A stretch of 35,381 nucleotides of DNA from Bacteroidota bacterium (lineage in GTDB: Bacteria; Bacteroidota; Bacteroidia; Bacteroidales; DYOH01), in contig JAIFMY010000144.1 in the NCBI GenBank assembly GCA_020048155.1, positions 1 through 35,381 on the forward strand. Direction: 5' to 3'. Below the pieces are notes generated by a model. The model worked only from the letters and a program-made list of their open reading frames with translations. It searched no databases and had not been told where the DNA came from. Numbering within the stretch: position 1 is the first letter of the stretch; each line of letters begins with the position of its first letter. Both the position numbers and the translations under genes were made by a program. Shown here piece after piece: positions 1 through 7,185 of the stretch.

Positions 1-2
1 AT

Positions 3-632
3 TACCAATACTTATTTGATATACCTGTAACGCATGTTGAACCCGACTTTTCGCTCATAAATACTGGCGACAATTTTGGAATTTGGTCACCAGATAGCAT
101 GGAAAATATAGGCTCCGGAGAAAACTATGGTGTTGAACTCACTTTGGAGCGGTTCCTAAGCAACAACTATTATTTCCTTTCTACTATCTCGGTGTATGAG
201 TCTACTTACAAAGGATATAATGGTGTGACCAGAAATACCGCTTTTGCCAACAATTATATTCTGAATGTTTTGGGAGGGTATGAATTTGTTATCACATCTA
301 AATTCTCGATAGCCTTAGATGTGAGGCTTGTATATGCCGGTGGCAAAAGATATGTGCCTATAGATTTGCAAGCTTCTGTAGCAAAAGGTGAAGCGGTGTA
401 CGAATGGTCGGAGGCTTACGAACAACGATACGATGATTATTTCAGAACGGATGCGCGTCTTTCTTTTAAACAACAATTCAGGAAATTGAGTCAGGAATTT
501 GCAGTAGATTTTCAGAACCTCACCAATTATAAAAATGTGTATTCTCAAACATACAATGTCAAAAAGCAGAGTATTGTAACTGATTATCAAACAGGTTTCT
601 ATCCTATGTTTTTATACCGAATTAACTTTTAA
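3..632 (+). CDS. TonB-dependent receptor, C-terminal part (5' truncated by window)
   Basis: The frame is open from base 3 without a stop, so the gene enters from the left edge and the ATG at 99 is internal. About 209 residues are visible. They show alternating aromatic and polar beta-strand patterns (for example NNYYFLSTISVYES, FAVDFQNLTNY) and end in the aromatic FLYRINF, as expected for the last strand of an outer-membrane beta-barrel recognised by BAM. The asparagine-rich strand with 'NLTNYKNVYSQTYN' is typical of the last strands of TonB-dependent receptors of Bacteroidota. The plug domain and any carboxypeptidase-like N-terminal domain would lie outside the window, so the substrate cannot be guessed. 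The histidine kinase gene starts 31 bp downstream on the same strand and may be co-transcribed. Confidence 0.85.
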   Translation, partial: YQYLFDIPVTHVEPDFSLINTGDNFGIWSPDSMENIGSGENYGVELTLERFLSNNYYFLSTISVYESTYKGYNGVTRNTAFANNYILNVLGGYEFVITSKFSIALDVRLVYAGGKRYVPIDLQASVAKGEAVYEWSEAYEQRYDDYFRTDARLSFKQQFRKLSQEFAVDFQNLTNYKNVYSQTYNVKKQSIVTDYQTGFYPMFLYRINF

Positions 633-663
633 CAAATACTGCCGATTTTATACCAATAATCAG

Positions 664-1713
664 ATGTACAACGAGGACGAAATAAGCAAGCAGTTACGAA
701 ATTTTGGAATTCCAATTGTGGGACTCGGGTTTGCATTACTTCAAGTTTCTTCCTATCAAGGGGGCGCTATTGATTTTCTTATGCATTTTTCAATTGCGAT
801 TATCATTACCTCTGCTTATTGGTTTTCGTGCACCTACATAGTCAAGTATTTATGGAATAAGTATCCCTGGCACTTAGCGCCACGTAAGCATCTGATAATT
901 GAAGTTCTTGCCATTAATATGGCAGTTGCACTGGTGTCTGTTCTCAATTTTATTGCATACTACTTTGCCCCTCAGGCGCATAAGCAAGATGAGGATATAG
1001 CTTGGCAAATAGTTATTGTCGTGCTGCTTAGTTATTTTCTTACTGCATTGCACGAAGCAATTTTCTTCCTTGGGCAATGGAGGGTTCATTTCCAGAAGTC
1101 ACAGATACTAGAGCAGTCTAATGTGCAGGCACAATATGAGAATCTTAAAAACCAGCTTAATCCACATTTCCTTTTCAATAGTTTAAACACATTGCTAAGC
1201 ATATCGGAAGGAAACCCAAATGCCGAAAAGTATATTTTGCATTTAGCCGATGTAATCAGATATGGTTTAAACCCCTCAAGAAAAGAAGTTGCATTGCTTA
1301 CTGATGAATTGGATGTGGTGAATAAATTCTTTTACCTGCAACAAATGCGATTCAAAGAAAGTATTTCCCTGGAAATTGAATGGAATAACTCAATTCATCA
1401 AAATGTTTACTTACCACCTCTAAGCCTACAAATGCTGATTGAAAACTGTATAAAGCACAATGTCTTTTCAGTAGATAAGCCTTTGAAAATACGTCTGTAC
1501 TTATCACAAGCCGGGTACTTGGCTGTGGAAAATAATTTGCAAAAACGCCCAAATAGCGCTGGTACCGGGCATGGACTTCACAATATAACTGAAAGATACA
1601 AGTTCTTATCTTCCCTTCCAGTACATATAAGCCAGACTGATACCAGTTTTTGTGTTGAGATACCTCTTTTACATATCTATAAAAATAATGATGGGTCTCT
1701 TGTTTTTACCTAA
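664..1713 (+). CDS. LytS/YehU-type sensor histidine kinase
   Basis: This is a 349-residue inner-membrane sensor kinase expected to phosphorylate the LytTR regulator encoded just downstream. The N-terminal 140 residues hold about four hydrophobic segments (roughly 15-30, 38-60, 78-100 and 113-138) with almost no extracytoplasmic domain. The His_kinase (PF06580-type) H-box is NQLNPHFLFNSLNTL with phospho-acceptor His168. The N-box is LIENCIKHN near 258-266, and the G-box is GHGLHNITERY near 302-312, so all catalytic motifs are intact. The start ATG lies 31 bp after the receptor stop. A 75-bp gap precedes the regulator gene. This architecture is common in Bacteroidota; the signal sensed is unknown. 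Confidence 0.93.
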   Translation: MYNEDEISKQLRNFGIPIVGLGFALLQVSSYQGGAIDFLMHFSIAIIITSAYWFSCTYIVKYLWNKYPWHLAPRKHLIIEVLAINMAVALVSVLNFIAYYFAPQAHKQDEDIAWQIVIVVLLSYFLTALHEAIFFLGQWRVHFQKSQILEQSNVQAQYENLKNQLNPHFLFNSLNTLLSISEGNPNAEKYILHLADVIRYGLNPSRKEVALLTDELDVVNKFFYLQQMRFKESISLEIEWNNSIHQNVYLPPLSLQMLIENCIKHNVFSVDKPLKIRLYLSQAGYLAVENNLQKRPNSAGTGHGLHNITERYKFLSSLPVHISQTDTSFCVEIPLLHIYKNNDGSLVFT

Positions 1714-1788
1714 ATGTCTGAACGTATGATTCAACCTGAAACATAGCCCGAAATTGAAATCTGATTTGAAAATTCTAATATTATACTC

Positions 1789-2553
1789 ATGCTTAGTGTA
1801 TTAATAGTTGAAGATGAATACGAAGCAGCTCAACGCTTGCACAGAATGCTTATGAAATGGGAGCCAAATACCAGAGTAATTGGAATAGCTGATAGTATTG
1901 AGAAATCAGTTGCAATTCTGAAATCCGGCAATACTCCGGACCTCATACTTCTTGATATTCATATCGCTGATGGTATAAGTTTCGAGATATTTGAACAGGT
2001 AGATGTATCGTGCTCGGTAATATTAACCACGGCGTACGACGAATATTGGCAAAAGTCTTTTGAACTAAATAGTATAGACTATCTCTTGAAGCCTATATCT
2101 GAAGATCGACTTTTTAAGAGTTTGAATAAATTTCGGAAATTATTTGAAATACAGGCTAATAGAATAGTGGACTCGCATTGGCTTAGAAGCATGAATTCGC
2201 CTAAAACCAGATATAGAATTCGATTTTTGGTGGATATGGGGCCAGCAATTGGAATGATTGCTGTGGAGCAGATTGCGTATTTTCTGGCAAAAGAAAAATT
2301 AATAGAAATTCATACTTTTGATGGTAACCACTACCAGATTAAGACTTCCTTAGACCAGTTGGAAGAAGAACTGGAACCACGTACTTTCTTTAGAGCCAAC
2401 AGGCAGGTTTTAGTTGCGGCTCGGTCAATTGTAAAATTGCACCAATATTTCAACTACAAAGTAAAACTTGAATTAAATCCCAAAACAGATACTGAAATAG
2501 TGATTTCACGGCAGAACGTAACCGCTTTCAAAGAATGGCTTAGTTTAAACTGA
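1789..2553 (+). CDS. LytTR-family response regulator
   Basis: This 254-residue regulator has an N-terminal receiver domain (about 1-120) with acidic pocket VEDE (Glu8, Asp9), phospho-acceptor Asp56 in LLDIH, Thr80/Thr81 and Lys101 in the conserved YLLKPI. The C-terminal segment (about 140-254) has the LytTR DNA-binding pattern: IEQIAYFLAKEKLIEIHT, then LDQLEEEL, then FFRANRQVLVAARSI. It is the cognate partner of the upstream LytS-type kinase. The pair follows a TonB-dependent receptor gene and might control its uptake locus, which is an inference from position only. A perfect inverted repeat at 2696-2727 probably ends the transcript. Confidence 0.94.
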   Translation: MLSVLIVEDEYEAAQRLHRMLMKWEPNTRVIGIADSIEKSVAILKSGNTPDLILLDIHIADGISFEIFEQVDVSCSVILTTAYDEYWQKSFELNSIDYLLKPISEDRLFKSLNKFRKLFEIQANRIVDSHWLRSMNSPKTRYRIRFLVDMGPAIGMIAVEQIAYFLAKEKLIEIHTFDGNHYQIKTSLDQLEEELEPRTFFRANRQVLVAARSIVKLHQYFNYKVKLELNPKTDTEIVISRQNVTAFKEWLSLN

Positions 2554-2695
2554 GATGCGAGAAATGAGGCACAGAAATATGAACCATTGAGTATTGCTAA
2601 AAAGGCAACTGGAAACCCTAATACCTGTTCTACAGATTTTGGGGTGAGACAAGTATAAAATAGCTTGCTGAATGGCCTTTTCAAAATATTCAGAA

Positions 2696-2727
2696 ACATT
2701 GTCAAAGTTTTGAGACTCTGACAATGT
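2696..2727. terminator. Stem-loop between convergent LytTR regulator and pyrI
   Basis: The arms ACATTGTCA and TGACAATGT pair perfectly over 9 bp and continue as AGT/ACT after one mismatch, around a 6-nt loop. The element sits between two converging genes, 142 bp after the regulator stop and 24 bp after the pyrI stop. Neither side has a long U-tract, so it is a candidate bidirectional terminator or 3'-end stabiliser. Confidence 0.6.
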
Positions 2728-2750
2728 TCATTATAAAACAAATCCTTCGA

Positions 2751-3218
2751 TTAGTCCACTATTATTTTCAGGTGATCCTGGTCAGTAATTTTCTCGCAAT
2801 AGTGGCACTTGAGCGAAATGCTCCCATTGGTCTGAAATACTGTAAATTTGGTTGTAATTTCCTCATTGTTGGTGATGCATTTAGGGTTTACGCATTTGGC
2901 CAGTCCCACTACTTGAGCAGGTACTTTTACTACCCGTTTTTCGGTTACTATATAGTCGTTTATGATGTTGAGCTTTGCGTTGGGGGCAATGAGGGCAATT
3001 TTATTGGTTTCTGTTTCTTCAAACTGTTTGCCAGTGATTTTGATGATGGCTTTCTTACCCAATTTGTCGCTGCTTAGGTTGGTACCAAAAGTTATTTGGT
3101 TTTCAATTTTATCAAGACCAAGTATTTTAATAACCTTAAACAATTGTTGAGCAGGTATATGGTCTATTACAGTGCCGTTTTCAATGGCATTTACTTGTAA
3201 TGTATGTTCGTTTTTCAT
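2751..3218 (-). CDS. pyrI: Aspartate carbamoyltransferase regulatory chain
   Basis: PyrI is the non-catalytic, nucleotide-binding chain that forms the allosteric dodecamer with PyrB in pyrimidine biosynthesis. Using the ATG at 3218 gives 155 residues, the normal family length; the track's longer start is a TTG only 12 bp upstream. The start LQVNAIENGTVIDHIPA matches the N-terminal allosteric domain. The C-terminal zinc domain has Cys109, Cys114, Cys138 and Cys141 in the C-x4-C...C-x2-C arrangement (CVNPKC, CHYC) needed to contact PyrB. It follows pyrB by 25 bp on the same strand. Its presence implies an allosterically regulated enzyme, presumably with nucleotide end-product control. Confidence 0.96.
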   Translation of the reverse strand: MKNEHTLQVNAIENGTVIDHIPAQQLFKVIKILGLDKIENQITFGTNLSSDKLGKKAIIKITGKQFEETETNKIALIAPNAKLNIINDYIVTEKRVVKVPAQVVGLAKCVNPKCITNNEEITTKFTVFQTNGSISLKCHYCEKITDQDHLKIIVD

Positions 3219-3243
3219 GATCGGATACAATTTTTTATAAAAA

Positions 3244-4164
3244 TTATTTTACTAAATGATCTACGCCAAGTATGGTGGCAATGATAGCCTGACGGGCAAA
3301 AACCCCGTTGAGTGCCTGCTCAAAGTAATAGGCTCGTGGGTCATTGTCAACCTCAATATGTATTTCGTTTACCCTGGGTAGTGGATGCAGAATACGCATG
3401 CTTGGCTTGGTGCTTTGCAACATGTTGCTGCGCAACACGTAGGTGTCCTTGGTCTTTTCGTACTCTATTGGGTCAGAGAAACGTTCTCGTTGAACGCGTG
3501 TCATATATATAATGTCGGCACTATCCACTTTTTTATTAAACTCTGCGCTTTCTGTAAAATGAATATTCTTCTCTTTAAGATAAATTTTGTATTCGTCGGG
3601 CATTTGCAGTTTTGGGTGCGATATAAAATGGAATCGTGTATCGAACATGGCCATGGCCATAAGCAGAGAGTGCACGGTACGTCCGTATTTCAGATCGCCT
3701 ACAAGAGCAATTTCAAGTCCATCGAGGGTTCCTTGAGTTTTGTAGATAGAGTAAAGGTCGAGCATGGTTTGGGTAGGGTGCTGGTTTGCGCCATCGCCTG
3801 CATTTACAACAGGTACCGTAGAAACCTCACTAGCAAATTTGGCACTCCCTTCTAGTGGGTGGCGCATTACTATAAGGTCTGAATAGTTGGTTACTGTACG
3901 AATGGTATCGCGCAGGGTTTCGCCTTTGGTAACACTGGAAGAGTTTGAATCTGAAAAACCGATGATGCCGCCCCCCATGCGTTGCACCGCACTTTCGAAA
4001 CTTAGCCGGGTACGGGTTGAGGGTTCGAAAAATAGAGAGGCAATTACTCTTCCGCTAAGTAAATTGCTCACCGGGTTATTTTCAAATTTCCGGGCCAAAT
4101 CAAGCAAATAAAGAATTTCTTGTTTGCTGTAATCTGTAATTGAAACTAAACTTCTGTTTTTCAT
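3244..4164 (-). CDS. pyrB: Aspartate carbamoyltransferase catalytic chain
   Basis: PyrB condenses carbamoyl phosphate with aspartate, the committed step of UMP synthesis. Visible motifs are FFEPSTRTRLSFESA (carbamoyl-phosphate loop, STRT at 49-52), VMRHPLEG, GDGANQHPTQTMLDLYSI, GDLKYGRTVHSL and HPLPRVNEI. I chose the ATG at 4164 (MKNRSLVSITDYSKQEI, 306 residues) because it matches the usual start and length of the family; the track's ATG at 4203 would add 13 residues with no recognisable match. It is the fifth gene of a compact minus-strand run and is followed by pyrI after 25 bp. Confidence 0.97.
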   Translation of the reverse strand: MKNRSLVSITDYSKQEILYLLDLARKFENNPVSNLLSGRVIASLFFEPSTRTRLSFESAVQRMGGGIIGFSDSNSSSVTKGETLRDTIRTVTNYSDLIVMRHPLEGSAKFASEVSTVPVVNAGDGANQHPTQTMLDLYSIYKTQGTLDGLEIALVGDLKYGRTVHSLLMAMAMFDTRFHFISHPKLQMPDEYKIYLKEKNIHFTESAEFNKKVDSADIIYMTRVQRERFSDPIEYEKTKDTYVLRSNMLQSTKPSMRILHPLPRVNEIHIEVDNDPRAYYFEQALNGVFARQAIIATILGVDHLVK

Positions 4165-4226
4165 TCGCTTATATATAATATTTAAAGTTAATTGCCGGGC
4201 CATAAAACAGAAAACCCTCGGAATAA

Positions 4227-4598
4227 TTAAATCCCGAGAGCTTTCTTTAAATGTTCTGTTCTGAAAGGCTTACTTATAAAACCGTCCATACCTGCGTCCA
4301 GGTATTCCTCTTCTCTATCGTCGTACACATTGGCAGTGAGGGCATATATCCTTACTTTAGATTCGACGTTATTGTCGGTTTCATATTTCCTGATGGCTTT
4401 GGTAGCTGTAATTCCATCCATCACAGGCATCTGAATGTCCATAAGTATTACGTCATACTTTTTGGCTGCATTCATATCTACTGCAATTTTACCATTGTCT
4501 GCCAAGTCCGGCACTACACCCAGTTTTTCCAGAGTAAGTATTGCAACTTTCTGGTTTATAAAATCGTCCTCGGCCAGCAGTACCTGAATGTTATCCAT
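4227..4598 (-). CDS. Stand-alone response regulator receiver (CheY-like)
   Basis: This 123-residue protein is only a receiver domain. It shows the acidic pair AEDD near the N-terminus, NQKV in helix 1, phospho-acceptor Asp in ILMDIQMPVMDG, the switch Thr in ALTANV and the Lys in FISKPF. There is no output domain, so it must act by protein contact or as a phosphate shuttle. It resembles the receivers of hybrid kinases, including that of the hybrid kinase in this window (MDVQMPIMDG, AVTANA, YISKPF), more than CheY from chemotaxis operons. It sits between the M42 peptidase and pyrB with gaps of about 52 and 62 bp. No kinase is adjacent. Confidence 0.92.
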   Translation of the reverse strand: MDNIQVLLAEDDFINQKVAILTLEKLGVVPDLADNGKIAVDMNAAKKYDVILMDIQMPVMDGITATKAIRKYETDNNVESKVRIYALTANVYDDREEEYLDAGMDGFISKPFRTEHLKKALGI

Positions 4599-4650
4599 AT
4601 TACTTTTTTTATAAATGTAATAATTTATGATGCAAATTTAATATGAAACT

Positions 4651-5565
4651 TTATAATTTATTGAACAAAGATGCATAAAGATAAAACATTGAGAAAATAT
4701 CTATTTTATGACATTGCTCCACAGGTCCATGTATATTGTTCACCGGCATACCTACATAGCACCAGTTGAAGGGGTAACCTGTACGAGCCAACGTTTTACC
4801 ATCGGTGCTTCCCAGGTTTTCGATTTCGATTTGATAATGTGATTGAGATTTTTTTGCTATTTCCACTATTTTATCAAAAAATGGTTTTCTGGGTATGGCA
4901 GTATCGGCACGCGAAATAATAGCGCCTTGCCCCATGTGAATGCCAGTACTCACCCAACTTACATCAGCTATTAAAAATTGAGCCACTGTATATTCCAGAA
5001 AGATTTGTGTGCAAAGGTATCCTGCATTGCTTTGGTTTATTTCCTCGCCGGTGGTGAAAACTATAATTCCGTCTTCCATGATTTCTGCCATGCGCAGAGC
5101 CAGCCAGATGCCCAGCCTATTGTCGAGATTATTTGCTTGTATGGTCTCTCCATCGTCTGCAAAATAATGTCGAAAAGTAAGTGATGTGCCCGGTTCTATG
5201 GGGCGAAAAGCTGTGTAAGCAAGGTTGTATTGTGGATGGCGGGTAGAGAGTGTTGCATCTATTTTTCCATGTCGGTCGTATCCTGTAAGTTTAGCGGCTT
5301 CTATTGTTGCCGGACTACCCAATGTAATGAGCTCGTGGTTGTAGCGAACCATAAACCCTACAGTATCCATATGCACCAGCATGGCTGTTCGTGGTTTCCC
5401 AAATACCCAAACCATGCTATCATTCAGCATTCCTGCTTTGTACGAACGGGGTTTTTGTTTCCATGTATAGCCATATTGAGTAAGGTATCCATTGAGGTAA
5501 TTGTACATATGATACTCTTCGCCTGATGGCGATGCTACTCTGCATAAGTTTTTGAGTAGTTCCAT
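4651..5565 (-). CDS. M42-family aminopeptidase (glutamyl aminopeptidase/endoglucanase-like)
   Basis: This is a cytosolic metallo-aminopeptidase of about 304 residues. Ligand motifs of the dinuclear M42/M20-like site are visible: VHMDTVGF (His), NNLDNRLG (Asp), TTGEEINQSN (catalytic and metal Glu), LIADVSW (Asp) and the C-terminal NIHGPVEQCHKID (His). An early SPSGEEYHMYNYL is also typical. I use the ATG at 5565, two bases after the stop of the preceding gene; the track start is a TTG at 5571 overlapping that stop. The protein is shorter than the usual 340-360 residues, so one lid segment may be reduced. It is likely co-transcribed with yigZ. Confidence 0.87.
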   Translation of the reverse strand: MELLKNLCRVASPSGEEYHMYNYLNGYLTQYGYTWKQKPRSYKAGMLNDSMVWVFGKPRTAMLVHMDTVGFMVRYNHELITLGSPATIEAAKLTGYDRHGKIDATLSTRHPQYNLAYTAFRPIEPGTSLTFRHYFADDGETIQANNLDNRLGIWLALRMAEIMEDGIIVFTTGEEINQSNAGYLCTQIFLEYTVAQFLIADVSWVSTGIHMGQGAIISRADTAIPRKPFFDKIVEIAKKSQSHYQIEIENLGSTDGKTLARTGYPFNWCYVGMPVNNIHGPVEQCHKIDIFSMFYLYASLFNKL

Positions 5566-5567
5566 AT

Positions 5568-6176
5568 TCAATCCTCCAATATAGTGACCTTGCGAGTGGC
5601 TTCAAACTTGGCTAGCACCATAGCGGCTCTACTGCGCGGCACCGCTACATGCAACATGCACTGCGAGTCGGATGTTTGGCTGGTGATACGGGCGTTTTCG
5701 GCCTTTACTATGCGCATGATTTCGTTGGTATGCACATATTCGTACTTTATGCAAAAATGCAATTCAATCACACGTTCTACTATCACTGCATTTTCAATGG
5801 CTTCTTTAGCTGCGGTTTTGTAAGCATGTATAAGCCCGGGCACACCTAGTTTCGTGCCACCAAAATATCTAACAACCACTACCAATACCTGTGTAAGGTT
5901 ATACGAGCGTATTTGACCCAATACTGGTGGCCCCGATGAGTTTGAAGGTTCCCCATCATCAGAGCTTTTCATGGTATTCCCATCTGCACCAAGCCTGTAT
6001 GCATATACATGGTGGCGGGCATCGAAATACTGTTTTCTCAGATCTTTTTGAATATTTTGTATCTGGGATTCATTTTCAGCCGGATATATAAATGAAAGAA
6101 ATTTGCTGCCTTTGTCTTTAAACTCTCCCTTGGCAGGTTCCTTTATGGTCAGATATATATCGTTGTTGCTTGTCAT
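5568..6176 (-). CDS. yigZ: YigZ/IMPACT family protein
   Basis: This 202-residue protein matches the YigZ/IMPACT family (UPF0029 plus C-terminal DUF1949-type domain). Family motifs are KGSKFLSFIYP, ARHHVYAYRLG, SSDDGEPSNSSGPPVL and VVVVRYFGGTKLGVPGLIHAY. The C-terminal 70 residues would form the EF-G-like ferredoxin fold. The biochemical role is uncertain; eukaryotic IMPACT relatives modulate translation control by GCN2, and bacterial members are small soluble proteins. Four bases separate it from the upstream transporter stop, and the downstream peptidase begins 2 bp after its own stop, so translation is probably coupled. Confidence 0.93.
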   Translation of the reverse strand: MTSNNDIYLTIKEPAKGEFKDKGSKFLSFIYPAENESQIQNIQKDLRKQYFDARHHVYAYRLGADGNTMKSSDDGEPSNSSGPPVLGQIRSYNLTQVLVVVVRYFGGTKLGVPGLIHAYKTAAKEAIENAVIVERVIELHFCIKYEYVHTNEIMRIVKAENARITSQTSDSQCMLHVAVPRSRAAMVLAKFEATRKVTILED

Positions 6177-6180
6177 TTCG

Positions 6181-7044
6181 TCATCTGCTTATCATAAGTA
6201 TTGCAATGGCACTGATTGATGTGGCAACTCCCCATTTGTTGGTAGTGGTAAGATGCTCGCGAAAAAGCAGCATGCCAACCACAAGGCTGAAAAGCATAAC
6301 TCCAATATTATTCAATCCAAAAATTATTGAATCATCGAAAGGTTTGTCTTTGAGAGCTGAAACCAAAAAATAGAAGGAGCCATAATTTACTAAACCCAAT
6401 GTCATACCGGCCAAAATACTTTTCCAGTGAAACAACTGCTTTCTGTATTTAGAAACAAATATAAGCAAAAGTATGCCTACTGCAGCAGCATTTGCAAAAA
6501 GCAAGATTGAAAATGATGGCATATTGACTGCGTTAATGACTTCGCGCTGAGCAAACTCTATGGTAGAGTCTACAAGCCCTGCACCAAGGAATATGAAAAT
6601 GGGTAAGATAAATGTACGATTCGATTCTAAATTTCGTTCAGTTTTGTAGGATGTTAGCACTAGTCCAAGTATTGCCAACAATATCCCCAGTACTTTCAGC
6701 CAGGTTACTTCTTCGTCGTAATGAAATATGGCAAGCATAATGGGCACAATGACGGACATTTTGCTGGCAACTGCTGTTTTGCTCATACCGGCTTTCTGCG
6801 AAGAGTAGGCAATAAGCATGAATACCAAAATAAAAATTATCCCTAAAAATACTGAGACTCCTATTCCAAAACCAGATAGCCCGTTGAACGGATTGTGCTC
6901 TTCGGTAAATATAAACCCTATGATGGCCGCCACAATGTAATTGTATACCAGTACAGGAAACGCTTTGATTGAAAATTTTTCGGACAATTTAAAAATAACA
7001 AAAATAAGTCCTGATGCTAAAATGCTAAATATTAGATATATCAT
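6181..7044 (-). CDS. EamA-family (DMT superfamily) transporter
   Basis: The 287-residue protein is almost wholly hydrophobic and can be read as ten membrane helices in two EamA-like halves. The first half begins MIYLIFSILASGLIFVIF, and the second begins near FILPIFIFLGAGLVDS. The C-terminal half contains NNIGVMLFSLVVGMLLFREHL, a typical last-helix pair with a charged FREHL loop, as in many drug/metabolite exporters. The substrate is unknown. It is the first gene of the minus-strand run that ends with pyrI and is divergent from the phosphatase gene. Confidence 0.88.
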   Translation of the reverse strand: MIYLIFSILASGLIFVIFKLSEKFSIKAFPVLVYNYIVAAIIGFIFTEEHNPFNGLSGFGIGVSVFLGIIFILVFMLIAYSSQKAGMSKTAVASKMSVIVPIMLAIFHYDEEVTWLKVLGILLAILGLVLTSYKTERNLESNRTFILPIFIFLGAGLVDSTIEFAQREVINAVNMPSFSILLFANAAAVGILLLIFVSKYRKQLFHWKSILAGMTLGLVNYGSFYFLVSALKDKPFDDSIIFGLNNIGVMLFSLVVGMLLFREHLTTTNKWGVATSISAIAILMISR

Positions 7045-7117
7045 AATTCATTTTGAAATTAATTTAGTAATGCATGCCTTTCTTTGCATACAATGTTTGT
7101 CCAAAAAAAATAGGATT

Positions 7118-7125
7118 CAAAATTA
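7118..7125 (-). promoter_or_regulatory. Possible -7 element (TAATTTTG) for the EamA-pyrI run
   Basis: Read on the minus strand this is TAATTTTG, matching the Bacteroidota -7 consensus TAnnTTTG, about 73 bp before the transporter ATG. No TTTG was found at the normal upstream spacing, so the call is weak. Confidence 0.25.
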
Positions 7126-7185
7126 TTAAAATAAGTAAGTATTATTGGATTTATTTTTAAATTGCTCCAGCCAAAATCATTTGAA

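Noticed and set aside
3385-3855. 156-residue plus-strand ORF opposite pyrB.
   Set aside because: It is an antisense shadow of strongly conserved pyrB codons; no start signal or family motif.
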